From Ovis canadensis (lineage: Eukaryota > Chordata > Mammalia > Artiodactyla > Bovidae), in NCBI RefSeq assembly GCF_042477335.2, contig NC_091255.1:23352501-23416500 (forward strand): a stretch of DNA of 64,000 nucleotides, read 5' to 3'. Each line of letters starts with the position of its first letter. The first letter of the stretch is position 1. The translations under genes and the position numbers were made by a program. This document shows positions 1 to 33,530 of this stretch, in pieces. The notes under the pieces are model-generated. The model was not told where the DNA came from, searched no databases, and saw only the letters and a program-made list of their open reading frames with translations.

Positions 1-283
1 TGAGGTCCCACTCTGTGCCAGGCTCCCTGCTGCTGGGCTCTCACTTGAGCCTCACAGTGACCCTGCAGCAGTGCCTGGAAGGACCATGCCACATCCCCAG
101 GGCGGGGTACAGATGTGAAGAAACAAAGAGGCAAATAGGTTTCTAGCCTTCCTTAGTATTCCTTGGACACGTGATGAATGTAATTCACATAGGAGGGGAG
201 GGGCATTTTGTCGTCAACCGCTTGGGAAATGCTGGCTAAAGCCAAGTAAAGCAGGTTTCTGTGCTGTCACAGCCCCCTGCCCC

Positions 284-403
284 AACCTTTTCTTTCTGGC
301 CACGGCACACAGCATGTGGGATCTAGTTCCCTGACCAGGGCTGAACCCTCACGCCTTGCACTGTAAGTGCAGCATCTTAACCACTGGAAGCCAGGGAAGT
401 CCC
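284..403 (-). mobile_element. CHR-type SINE
   Basis: Reversed tRNA-like head ending '..ccagggaagtccca', preceded by 'gcatgtgggatctagttccctgacc'-type body sequence. A related copy with matching flank is at 17941-18063. Confidence 0.75.
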
Positions 404-806
404 ACATCCCCGTACTTTTGACGAGGAAATCCAGCCCCAGAAGCGTACGTGGTTTGTCTGAGCCGTCACATCCAGGAAGAGCCGAAGTGAAACAGAAGGG
501 ATTAAACCCTCCCATCAGAGCTCGGGCACTTTGCCCCATGTCCCCCTGAGCTCAAGTCGGGCTGACAGTGTGCAGGCTGTCACTGCCTCTGTCCAGCATC
601 ACTGTTTTTCCTGGCGAGCGCTGCAGTCTTTGGGGACCGTCTCTTTCTCTCACGGGGAAAGGTTGATGGCATCTCATGACCCCATGTCCCCTTGACCTAC
701 CTGGACTCTCGGTCCTGGCAGAAGCCAGAAGGGTGAGGGGCCGCGGCCCAGCTGAGGCCGTCACTGGCACGAAGCAGAATCTCAGGGTGCTGGGTGACCT
801 GCAGGT

Positions 807-812
807 TTTAAT
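807..812 (-). terminator. Candidate FNDC8 polyadenylation signal (ATTAAA)
   Basis: An ATTAAA hexamer on the minus strand lies about 250 bases 3' of the FNDC8 stop codon. I noticed no better signal nearer the stop. The assignment rests on position only. Confidence 0.4.
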
Positions 813-1062
813 GAGGGACCTGGACCAGCCCAGATCTGGGGAAGGAAGCCTAGCAACTACGGGCAGTGGAGGCTGATCTGGCCTGGCCTGCAGAGGCTCC
901 GGGTGAGCAGAGCTCCCCTCTAACCTCGGCCCCAGGCCTGGGACCAGCAGGGTGGTTGGTGGTTCCCTGGCTAAGGGCTGGTGGTACATCTCGTGGTTCT
1001 GACTGCTGAGGGCCCTGGGCCGAAGCCGAAGGTGGGTGAGGGGCTTCCTGGGGCCCTCCCCC

Positions 1063-12761
<11,699 letters not shown>

Positions 12762-13444
12762 TTAGTTGCGGTGGGATGGGGGTGCGATGAGCTGACTTCA
12801 TAATTATCACAGAGTGTAACAATTAGGGGCTACGCTCCCCCCTGACCGGGGGCTGCTGCAGCCCAGGGCTCAGGAGCGGGCAGAGCCCCAGAATAGTCGA
12901 CGACACCACTTGGGCTAAGGCTCCGTGGTTACAGCAGCCCTGCTCTTCTCTGAAGATCTCAAAATGCTCACCACCTGTGCCCTTCTGATCTGCCCTGGGA
13001 AGGAGAAGGTGGATGGTGAGACAGTGGCGCCTGGGCGTGGAGGGAGGCAGGCAGTACTGGACGGACTGGGTCCCTGGGAGTGGGACACCTTGACGATAGA
13101 ATTCTGAGACTTCATATCCAGACATCGGAGGCAGCAAACCCCGTGTCCAGCTGTGTGGGCACTGGGAAAGCTGGGATGGCTCATGGGGTTTAGAGCGCCC
13201 ACATACCCAGGTTTTACTGCTGGAATTCTAAATTGTCTGACCTCCACTTCAAGTGTCTTCAGGTACTGAGTGACCACAGTGGGTGGTGCAGAGGCATACA
13301 GAAATCGGCCAGAGGTTGTTTCTGTTCTCAGGGAAACCATGTCACGGGGAGGAAAACATACACATAACTTTGTGGGGTGAGGAACCCGGCAGCTGTTAAA
13401 ACAGCAATGGCTTTGCACCTGGGTGGGGATTCGTGAGCTCTTCA

Positions 13445-13735
13445 GTCCAGCTCTGCCCACAGCTTCCTAGGCTGTGAAGCCTTTGACAAATGACTTCACC
13501 TCCGAGCCTCATTTTGCTCATCTGTAAAACAGGGATAAACATAGCACCTACCTCACTAGATGGAGAAGGAAACGGCAACCCACTCCAGTATTCTTGCCTG
13601 GAGAATCCCATGGACAGAAGAGCCTGGCCGGCTCGCCAGTTCATGGGGTCGCAAGAGTCAGACCCGACTTAGCGACTAAACCACCACCACCACCACCTCA
13701 CTAGACTGTGCGGAGCCAACCTTGTAAAGTTGTTT
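13445..13735 (+). mobile_element. MIR SINE split by a Bov-A insertion
   Basis: 'tttgacaaatgacttcacct' and 'ctcatctgtaaaacagggat' mark the MIR. It is interrupted at 13561-13694 by the Bov-A. Confidence 0.65.
13561..13694 (+). mobile_element. Bov-A SINE with target duplication
   Basis: One A unit with a (CCA)n tail. ACCTCACTAGA occurs at 13550-13560 and again at 13695-13705. Confidence 0.9.
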
Positions 13736-14177
13736 CTTCCAGAGGATGAGGTCCAGCCAAGGACGTTTAAAATTCGTATGTGTGTGTGTTTTCTATACAC
13801 TCAGGGGTTTTATCGTTGTATACGTAAAAATTCTTTTGTTTGGAAACTAGAGAAGCAGATACCCTCTCTGTGCTCTCCTGCGTTTTAGCAGCCATCATAA
13901 TCTCGGTAATTATCTGATTTATTTGATTTGCTCTTTACTGCCTTCTTTCGCTAACAGGTAGGTCCCTGGGCGTAGGGATGGTCGATCCGATAGAACGTCC
14001 TGGCCCAGCGTTCAGAACCGAAAGCTGCACCGGGGGGCGTGGCCCAGGAGAAGGCGGAGGCGCACGCGGGCCGCGACCCTCCGAGCCGGGCGCGTCGACC
14101 TCTGCGCTGGGAGCCCGGCTTCGCGCAGCCCGAGCTGTCTCCGCCCCGACCGCCCGGCCCGCGCGTCCGCGCCGCGG

Positions 14178-14192
14178 CCGGCAGGTGGCGCC
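14178..14192 (+). promoter_or_regulatory. CTCF-like motif in the RAD51D CpG island
   Basis: CCGGCAGGTGGCGCC fits the core CTCF consensus (CC..CAGG.GGCGC) in plus orientation. Binding is inferred from the motif only. Confidence 0.5.
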
Positions 14193-14410
14193 GCAGGCCG
14201 GGTCCTGGCGCCTGGAAGCCGGAAGCGGCGGCGTGGCCGGGGCGGGCTGGCCCTGGGTGCCCGAGCTCCCGAAGGGTCCGCCTTCTCCGCGCGGTCGCTG
14301 CCTCCCGCATTCCTCGCCCGTCCAGAAGGGGCGCCGGGGGCGGGGTGGGGACGACTGGAGAGGGCCCCACGGATGCCCCTAGGACGAGCGGCCCTAGGCC
14401 CCCAGGGAAC

Positions 14411-25234
<10,824 letters not shown>

Positions 25235-25716
25235 CGGTGCTGTTGATGGGGGAAGGGGCAGGCCGCTAGGCCCCCAACTCACCTGCACAGTAATGCCTGC
25301 TGCTCACTGCTGGCAGCCCCGCTCCCTTGCTGGGAAGCCATCTCACCCTCAGCTCCTCTCTCTGGAAACACAGTGCTACTGGCAAGAGAGGATGCTGTTG
25401 TGGAAGGATCCAGAAATTCATGCTGGTACCAAGTTTTCTTCCCTTGTTTCTACCACGTGCGTTTCCAGTGGGAGCCGGGTTCATGGACTTGGACATCTCT
25501 GAAGAGGCACTCTGGTGCCTGGACGGATTAACCCTGTACATCACCATCCTACCCTCCATCCTGACACAGTGACTGAGCTTGAGGCCTCTGGCTTGCCTAT
25601 GTTTCCCTTCTTTTTTTTTTTTTGCCTCTGTTTTTCCATCTGTAAGATGGGGCTTCTTTCCCCCTAACTCTGTCTTTGACTTACTGGGTGGAAGTAACCT
25701 TGTAAATGTAACCCAT

Positions 25717-25912
25717 GTTGTGTGCTCAATTGTGTCTGACCCTTTGCGACCCCATGACCACCAGGCTCCTCCGTCCGTGGAATTTTTCAGGCAAGAATAC
25801 TGGAGCAGGTTGCCATTTTCTCCTCCAGGGGATCTTCCCACACCCAGAAATTGAACCCATATCTCTTGGCGTCTCTTGCGTTGGCAGGTGGATTCTTTAC
25901 CACTAGTGCCAA
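25717..25912 (-). mobile_element. Bov-tA SINE in the RAD51D 3' region
   Basis: 'gtgctcaattgtgtctgacc' to a head ending 'ctttaccactagtgcca'. Confidence 0.83.
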
Positions 25913-26899
25913 AACTCTTCCTTATCTAGATCCTGCTCTTAAAAACATATTAATACAAAAGAAATTCACTGAGCTGCAGAGTCATCTGTTTTCCCCCAGA
26001 CAGTGGCTTTTCAGTCACCGAGTGAGGCCCCAGAGAACCCCTGTTCCTCTTTCCCTCTTGTCGGTTTGGTTTCAGACACCTGCGTGCATCACCGTGACCA
26101 GGTGAAACCGGGAGCTCCCTGCAGCCCCAGGGATATAATCTAACAGGAAGGGAAGATGTGACCTGGCCCCAGTGAATCCAGCTGCCTGTTAAACGTGCAT
26201 GGTGCTCTGTGGGGCCCCTCCATGGTACAGAGTAAGCCGAGGTGCTGAACCATGGCCTTGCCCATAAACGGGAGAATTTGCACAGTCAGTAGAGCCAGCT
26301 GGGAAAATTGATGGTGGCGTACATGATACACGGCAAATCTAGTCCTTTATGCAGAAATTCATTGCCGGTGGCTCCAAGATGCAATGTAATTACCCTTCTC
26401 TTCCTGCCAGCTGTACCACAGTGTATGAAATAGTCCCCCCACCCCCGCCCTGCCCTGGTCTGTTACGGGTGCTGGGACCATTTCTCTGCGAGCTGTAGCC
26501 CCGGCTGGGTGGAGGAGAGGACAGCAGGGAGGGAGAAATCAAGGGCAGAGCATGATCAGGATTGTTTACTGACCACATTTTTTTAAAGGAAGGTTGCCTT
26601 TCTTGGTTTGAGAGCCTGTTGTGTAGTTAATTAGTTGTGTCTTGGCTGCAGGAAGCGGGGTCAGAGTTAGAGGCAGAAGATATAACATTTACAGATGATG
26701 AGCACAGGAGGGATAAAAGGAAGAGGTCTGGAGGACTGGGAGCAAGTGGCAACCCAGCCCGAGGGTATCTGCCTGAGTGAGGACAGGCTTGGTGAGCCAA
26801 GACTGGAGGAACCCTGGCGCTGGTGCTTCCACAGGCTCTCGGGAGAAATGAGCCTGCGGCCTCCTTGCTGGGAGCAGTGAGTATAGAATGGCAGCCTTG

Positions 26900-27112
26900 T
26901 GCATGCGAGCGAAGTTGCCTCAGTTGTGTCTGTTGCGACCCCATGAACTGTAGCCCACCAGGCTCCTCTGTCCATGGGATTCTCAAGGCAAGAATACTGG
27001 AGTGGGCTGCCATTTCCAAGGGATCTTCCTGACCGTAGGACTGAACTCCTGTCTCTCACATCTCCTGCATTAGCAAGTGGATTCTTTATGACTCGCGCCA
27101 CCGAGGAAGCTC
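26900..27112 (-). mobile_element. Bov-tA SINE in the RAD51D 3' region
   Basis: 'gcatgcgagcgaagttgcct' to 'gactcgcgccaccgaggaag'. Confidence 0.83.
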
Positions 27113-27208
27113 ATTGCAACCATAGTAGCAAACAGAATGTTAAGCTGGGGATGGCACATCGCTGTCATTTGTACCATTTGGGAATCTTGAACCCAAGCAG
27201 GCATCAGC

Positions 27209-27214
27209 AATAAA
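27209..27214 (+). terminator. Candidate RAD51D polyadenylation signal (AATAAA)
   Basis: This is the first AATAAA I find on the plus strand after the RAD51D stop, about 1.97 kb downstream. Two Bov-tA insertions (25717-25912 and 26900-27112) lengthen the interval, so the ancestral 3' UTR would have been about 1.6 kb. Other variant hexamers could be used instead. Confidence 0.4.
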
Positions 27215-27447
27215 TCAAGCGTTCTCTTTCGCCAAGCTTAGAGACCTTTGCAATTTTCGTTTTTCTCCACATGACACTCCAGGCAGACACTACCAGTCAG
27301 CTGAAATTGATGTTCAGGGTGGAGCCTGGTTGCCATCTCTGCCCTGGGCACATCTGCATGTTTCCTGAATGTGGCGTCAGGTGCTTTGTCCCTGACTCAG
27401 TACCCTAGAATTGTAGATTTAAGAGGCCTGTAAAGATCACATGCCCT

Positions 27448-27578
27448 GGGATTTCCCTGGTGGGGTGCTGGTTGAGAATCAGTCTTCCAATAGAAGGGAT
27501 GCAGGTTCAAGCCCTGGTCGAGGAACTAGGATCCCACATGCCGCATCTAAGACATGAGGCAGCCAAATAAATAAAGAC
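27448..27578 (+). mobile_element. CHR-type SINE
   Basis: 'gggatttccctggtggggtg' to 'gccaaataaataaagacc'. The 'aataaa' here is SINE sequence. Confidence 0.78.
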
Positions 27579-27584
27579 CATATG

Positions 27585-27700
27585 CCCCATCTTGTCATTT
27601 AGCCGAGAAGGAAAGTGAGGTCCAAGAGCAGAAATGACAGTCCCAGCGGCAGAACGGGCTGGAACCTAGGACTCTCGGTTCCTTGGCCAGGATTCGGTGT
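27585..27700 (-). mobile_element. MIR SINE fragment
   Basis: 'tagccgagaaggaaagtgag' and 'gaacgggctggaacctagga' follow the reversed MIR core. Confidence 0.45.
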
Positions 27701-27869
27701 CCACGTTGCCTTTAGTTTTCAACTGGTACAGTTCCGCCCTCAGTAGGGACTTACTCCAGCCAGAGAGCCTCCCCCAGGCAGCCTTTCTGGCCACGAGGAG
27801 GAGCACCGTTCACTGTTGCTCCAGACTAGCCCGTGACATTTCAGCAGGACTTTGCCCCTCGCAGCTAGC

Positions 27870-27980
27870 CCTGGGCCTTAGTCGTGGCATGTGGGATCTA
27901 GTTCCCTGACCAGGGATCAAAGCCAGGCCCCCTGCATTGGGAGAGCAGAGCTGTGACCACAGGACCACGAGGGAAGTCCT
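27870..27980 (-). mobile_element. CHR-type SINE fragment
   Basis: 'gtggcatgtgggatctagtt' to 'gaccacgagggaagtcct'. Confidence 0.75.
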
Positions 27981-28189
27981 GTCCACATCTTACTCAGTGC
28001 ATCTCGGGGCTGAACAGGTGCACTTGACCTGCTGCACAGACTTGACTCCTTGAGTAGCCTTTGAATCCTAGCTCTTCCCTGCTTCCCTAGTTTCTGGATG
28101 TGAGTCTCAACATAAGCCGGGGTTTGCAGGAAGACAATAGGTGTATGGTGAAAAGGATACAAAGTCAAGGAATAAGATTTACATCTCCT

Positions 28190-28375
28190 CTAACTTGGTC
28201 TTAGCTGTGACACTTACTGTATGCCATCGGATCAATCAGCCTCTTTAAGCCTTTAGTTTCATCCACTGGGAAATAGGGGAAAATAATGCCTATTGCATAG
28301 CATTGCTTTAGGGTCATATAGCTTATGTCAAATGCCAGATACTTTCCCAGGCATATCATAGGCCCTCAGTTGCAT
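28190..28375 (+). mobile_element. MIR SINE
   Basis: 'agctgtgacacttactgtat' and 'tttagtttcatccactggga' in MIR order. Confidence 0.55.
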
Positions 28376-28494
28376 ATTCCGTGAAAGGCTTAGGATACCT
28401 GGGAGAAACTGGCTTCCTTCTGTCTAGGCAAGGCCGGCTTCATGGTAGTGTGACCAGTGCAGCTGCACAGAGCCCTGAGCTGAGTTTAAAGCTC

Positions 28495-29145
28495 TGCTGT
28501 CCATCAACAGAGGAGTTGCTAAAGAAGACGTGGTACATAGATACAATGGAATATTACTCTGCCACAAAAAGGAACAAAGTTGGATCGTTTGCAGAGACAT
28601 GGATGGACCTAGAGACTGTCATATGGAGTGAAGTAAATCAGAAAAACAGATATTGTATATCAACACATTTGGAATCTAGAAAAATGGTATAGGTGATATT
28701 TGCCAAGCAGAGACAGATGTATGGATATCGAAGGAGGAAAACGGGGGTAGGAGGAATTGGGAGATTGGAATTGATGTATATACACTATTGATACTGTGTA
28801 TAAATAGATAACTAATGAGAACCTCCTGTATAGCAGAGGGAATGTGACCCGATTCTCTGTGGTGACCTCAATGGGAAGGAAATCCCAAAAGGAGAGGATA
28901 TATGTATACGTATAGCTCTTCACTTTGCTATACAGTAGAAACTATCAGTAGAAACACAACATTGTAAAGCAGCTATGCATGTGTGCTAAGTGGCTTCAGT
29001 TGTGTCTGACTCTTTGCAACTCCATGGACTGTATCCCTCCAGGCTCCTCTGTCCATGGGTTTCTCCAGGCAAGAATACTGGAGTGGGTTGCCATGCCCTG
29101 CTCCAGGGAAAGCAACTATACTCCAATAAAAATTAATTAAAAAAA
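28495..29145 (+). mobile_element. L1 3' end split by a Bov-A
   Basis: 'gaatattactctgccacaaa', 'agacatggatggacctagag' and 'ctccaataaaaattaattaa' are L1 ORF2 end / 3' UTR landmarks. It is split at 28976-29108. Confidence 0.8.
28976..29108 (-). mobile_element. Bov-A SINE inside the L1
   Basis: AAAGCAGCTAT before it and AAAGCAACTAT after it look like a target duplication with one change. Confidence 0.85.
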
Positions 29146-29216
29146 TGCTTTTCTGTTGCCATTCAGAAATTCTTACTACTATCTGAACAAGGGTCCCACA
29201 TTTGCACTGTCCCCTG

Positions 29217-29499
29217 AAAACTCTTATTTATTTAATTTTTGGCTGTACTGGGTCTTCATTGCTGTATATGGGTTTCTCTAGCTGCCACGAGCAGGTGCTA
29301 GTTTCTAGCTGTGGTGAGCAGGTTTCTCGTTGTGGTGGCCTCTCACGTGGCGTGTGGGCTCTAGAGGGTGGGCTCAGTAGTTGTGGCACACGGGCTTAGT
29401 TGCCCCATGGCATGTGGGATCTTCCCGGACCAGGGATCAAGCCCATGTCCCCTGTGTTGGCAGGTGGATTTTTAACCACTGGACTACCAGGGAAGTCCT
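29217..29499 (-). mobile_element. CHR-type SINE, long form
   Basis: 'ttttggctgtactgggtctt' to 'ggactaccagggaagtcc'. Confidence 0.8.
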
Positions 29500-29560
29500 G
29501 AGTTGAACTCTTGTATCAGCCCTTCGTTTTGGCAAACACCCTACCATTGATTTCTTAGGG

Positions 29561-29696
29561 ACTGACTCGATGGACGTGAGTCTGAGTGAACTCCGGGAGT
29601 TGGTGATGGACAGGGAGGCCTGGTGTGCTGCAGTTCATGGGGTTGCAAAGAGTCAGACACGACTGAGCGGCTGAACTGAACTGAACTGAATTGAAT
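29561..29696 (+). mobile_element. BovB 3' end fragment
   Basis: 'gactcgatggacgtgagtct' to the (CTGAA)n tail. Confidence 0.9.
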
Positions 29697-29892
29697 TCAG
29701 CCAGAGGATAATTTCCAGTAGAAAAACTGGAGTTAGCATCCTGTGTCTATCGACTGATAGACTTTAGTGTTCCATTCTGGGATAATCTACATAGCCTCTC
29801 TCAGAAAGCAATACTTTATATTTTATACAACTTATTGGTTAAGAGAAGTTGAGAGGGGGCTGATGAAATGGAATGATGATTTGGGATTTGGT

Positions 29893-30016
29893 AGGTTAGT
29901 CACTAAGTTGTGTCTGACTCTTGTGATCCCATGGACTACAGCCCACCAGGCTCCTCTGTCCATGGGATTTTTCAGGCAAGAATCCTGGAGTGGGTTGCCA
30001 TGTCCTTCTCCTCTGG
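29893..30016 (-). mobile_element. Bov-tA SINE, truncated
   Basis: 'gttagtcactaagttgtgtc' to 'ggttgccatgtccttctcct'; the head is missing. Confidence 0.83.
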
Positions 30017-30019
30017 GAT

Positions 30020-30240
30020 TTTGGAGTCAGGAGAAAATCTAGGTTCAAAACCCTGCTGGACTCTTCCTGGCTAAATTACCTCGAAAAGGTAATGTCTCTG
30101 TCTCATTGGTAAAATATATGTTGCAGAGGAATTACATTTTCCTCACTGGTAAAATAAATGTCTTAGGAAATGAAACAGATAATTTATGTAAAGTGCTTGC
30201 TGCAGAGTCTGGCACATAGTAGGTGCTCAGTCACCATTAA
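30020..30240 (+). mobile_element. MIR SINE
   Basis: 'tttggagtcaggagaaaatc' to 'tctggcacatagtaggtgct'; nearly the full MIR order. Confidence 0.65.
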
Positions 30241-31286
30241 TTCTTCCAGCTCTTGCCAAACATAACAAAAATCAGGGCTCTAGGACTTACAAGCCACTCT
30301 GCTGCTAATACAAGAAATAATATGATTTATTTTTTCATTGCCGTTTGGGGAAAGGTACGTGCTTCATAAATATGTATCGGAAAGTACTTAGCAAATGAGT
30401 AGAAATAATAAAAATACGTCAAAGTAAACAGCTCCTATAAATATGTCACTTGGTAGACAAATTAGTGTTTTATTACTACTAAATACTATTGCTTGCTGAA
30501 AAGGATTTCAGATTACTTGCACAACGGGTACATTATGGAGTACCTCTGTGGAAGGGCACGATAAAGATGAAAAATAATGATGGTGATAATATGAAAGGTG
30601 GAGAAAGGAGGTGTGTGGGTAAATGCAGCTCTGAGCCTCTCCTTGCTTTAGCGACACGCATATTAGTTAGCAGCATTTCAATGATTTATCTGTAATACAG
30701 ACCAGAGGGCCCAGAAAAAATGATTTCCATAGGATGTCATGAGTTCTGACTCCAATTATCAGGCCCATCAGTGGCTTAAGTGCACTCCCTTTCGAAACTG
30801 TGCACTTAAGCTTAAAAACTAAGCTTACAAAAAGACATCTCTGGGTCTCACCCCATCCTTGTTCTGGACCTATTAACTTTCTATGATAATAACATCAAGA
30901 GAAGGAGAGTTTGGGTGGGGAATAGATGTGCCTTAATCATGGGTCACAAAGCCCTTTCAGAAATAAGAGAGGATGGCATCTAAAGAGAAAAAGAGGCAGA
31001 GAAGGGGAAAGAGGAGACAATAAATGCCTTTGCTAGAGGAAGCTAAACCCCTGGGGAGAAGCAGAGGGAACAAGGCAGTGCATCAGGGAAAGTGAGCAAA
31101 ATAGCCAGACAGGAAAAAGATGGGCACAGTTAATTCAGGTGCTGGAGGCCGCTAGCAGGCCAGTCTTTCCATGTGTTCATGGTGGTGGAAAGACCTGGTT
31201 TCAAATTCCAGTTTGGCCTTTTGCTAACTGTGTGGCTTTGGGTAAATTTCTTAAAAGGAAGATCTTCATTAATAACATGGGAATAG

Positions 31287-33360
31287 GTTCGTGACATTGT
31301 ACAGGAGACAGGAATCAAGACCATCCCCAAGAAAAAGAAATGCAAAAAAGCAAAATGGCTGTCTGAGGAGACCTTACAAATAGCTGTGAAAAGAAGGGAA
31401 GCAAAAAGCAAAGGAGAAAAGGAAAGATATACCCATTTGAATGCAGAGTTCCAAAGAATAGCAAGGAGAGATAAGAAAGCCTTCCTCAGCGATCAATGCA
31501 AAGAAATAGGGGAAAACAATAGAATGGGAAAGACTAGAGATCTCTTCAAGAAAATTAGAGATACCAAGGAAACATTTCATGCAAAGTTGGGCTCAATAAA
31601 GGACAGAAATGATAGGGACCTAACAGAAGCAGAAGATATTAAAAAGAGGTGGCAAGAATACACAGAAGAACTGTACAAAAAAGATCTTCAGGACTCAGAT
31701 AATCATGATGGTGTGATCACTCACCTAGAGCCGGACATCCTGGAATGTGAAGTCAAGTAGACCTTAGGAAGCATCATTACGAACAAAGCTAGTGGAGGTG
31801 ATGGGATTCCAGTTGAGCTATTTCAAATCCTGAAAGATGATGCTATGAAAGTGCTGCACTCAATATGCCAGCAAATTTGGAAAACTCAGCAGTGGCCACA
31901 GGACTGGAAAAGGTCAGTTTTCATTCCAATCCCAAAGAAAGGCAATGCCAAAGAATGCTCAAACTACCGCACAATTGCACTCATCTCACATGCAAAATTC
32001 CGTGGACTGAGGAGCCTGGTAGGCTACAGTCCATGGGGTTGCAAAGAATCAGACACGACTGAGCAACTTCACTTCACTTCACACTCTAGTAAAGTAATGC
32101 TTAAAATTCTCCAAGCAAGGCTTCAGCAATACGTGAACCATGAACTTCCAGATGTTCAAGCTGATTTTAGAAAAGGCGGAGGAACCAGAGATCAAATTGC
32201 CAACATCTGCTGGATCATCAAAAAAGCAAGAGAGTTCCAGAAAAACATCTATCTCTGCTTTATTGACTATGCCAAAGCCTTTGACTGTGTGGATCACAAC
32301 AAACTGGAAAATTCTGAGAGAGATGGGGATACCAGACCACCTGACCTTGCTCTTGAGAAATCTGTATGCAGGTTAGGAAGCAACAGTTAGAACTGGATAT
32401 GGAACAACAGACTGGTTCCAACTAGGAAAAGGAGTACGTCAAGGCTGTATATTGTCACCCTGCTTATTTAACTTATATACAGAGTATATCAGGAGAAACA
32501 CTGACTAAGACTGAGCTGGGCTGGAGGAAGCACAAGCTGGAATCAAGATTGCTGGTAGAAATATCAATAACCTCAAACATGCAGATGACAACACCCTTAT
32601 GGCAGAAAGTGAAGAGGAACTAAAGAGCCTCTTGGTGAAAGTGAAAGAGGAGAGTAAAAAAGTTGGCTTAAAGCTCAACATTCAGACAACTAAGATCATG
32701 GCATCCAGTCCCATCACTTCATGGCAAACAGATGAGGAAACAGTGGAAGCAGTGGCTGACTTTATTTTTCTGGGCTCCAAGATTGCTGTAGATGGTGACT
32801 GCAGCCATGAAATTAAAAGATGCTTACTCCTTGGAAGAAAAGTTATGACCAACCTAGACAGCATATTAAAAAGCAGAGACATTACTTTGTCAACAAAGAT
32901 CTGTCTAGTCAAGGCTATGGTTTTTCCAGTGGTTATGTATGGATGTGAGAGTTGGACTATAAAGAAGACTGAGCGCTGAAGAATTGATGCGCTGAAGAAT
33001 TGATGCTTTTGAACTGTGGTGTTGGAGAAGACTCTTGAGAGTCCCTTGGACTGCAAGGAGATCCAACCAGTCCATCTTAAAGGAGATCAGTCCTAGGTGT
33101 TCATTGGAAGGACTGATGTTGAAGCTAAAACTCCAATACTTTGGCCACCTGATGCAGACTTGTTCGAAAAGACCCTGATGCTGGAAAAGATTGAGAAGAA
33201 GGAGACGACAGAGGATGAGATGGTTAGATGGCATCACCGACTCGATGGACATGGGTTTGGGTAAGCTCGGGAGGTGGTGATGGACAGGGAGGCCTGCCGT
33301 GCTGCGGTTCATGGGGTCACAGAGTCGGATATGACTGAGCAACTGAGCTGAACTGACTGA
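31287..33360 (+). mobile_element. BovB LINE, 5'-truncated, inactive
   Basis: Begins in the reverse transcriptase region (31287) and runs to the 3' tail. Readable pieces are 31386-31757 (EKERYTHLNAEFQRIARRD), 32107-32380 and 32599-32979. The catalytic YADD reads HADD (CAT at 32578-32580). There are frame breaks at 31758 and 32310, a Bov-A insertion at 31999 and a small tandem duplication at 32974-33008. Confidence 0.92.
31999..32086 (+). mobile_element. Bov-A fragment inserted in the BovB
   Basis: 'gactgaggagcctggtaggc' to 'cttcacttcacttca' interrupts the BovB between 'ctcatctcacatgc' and 'ctagtaaagtaatg'. Confidence 0.88.
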
Positions 33361-33530
33361 CGGACTTCCCTGATGGCCCAGTGACTAGGACTCTTCACTT
33401 CCAGTACAGGGAATTGGGGTTCGATCCTTGGTCAAGAAACTAGATCCCACATGCTGCACAATTTATAGAGTTTACATGCCACAACTAAGACCCGTTGCGG
33501 CCAAATAAACAAATATTGAAAAAAAAAAAC
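33361..33530 (+). mobile_element. CHR-type SINE with A-tail
   Basis: 'ggacttccctgatggcccag' to a run of ten A; sits immediately after the BovB end. Confidence 0.8.

Larger units (their letters stand above)
1..1062. other. FNDC8 3' flank / probable 3' UTR, no other coding sequence
   Basis: Positions 1-140 resemble the 3' part of a MIR or L2 element in reverse (a 'gtgccaggc' block followed by 'cagatgtgaagaaac'). A CHR SINE lies at 284-403. The rest is unique and moderately GC-rich. In human the next gene is NLE1, but I cannot find its C-terminus here. Confidence 0.5.

Noticed and set aside
1-1000. Search for the C-terminal WD40 repeats of NLE1, the expected neighbour
   Set aside because: No reading frame here resembles a WD40 repeat, so the gene must lie outside the window.
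12915-13460. 181-codon minus-strand open frame between FNDC8 and RAD51D
   Set aside because: No resemblance to any family I know, no splice or start context that links it to FNDC8, and part of it overlaps MIR sequence. Treated as a chance frame.
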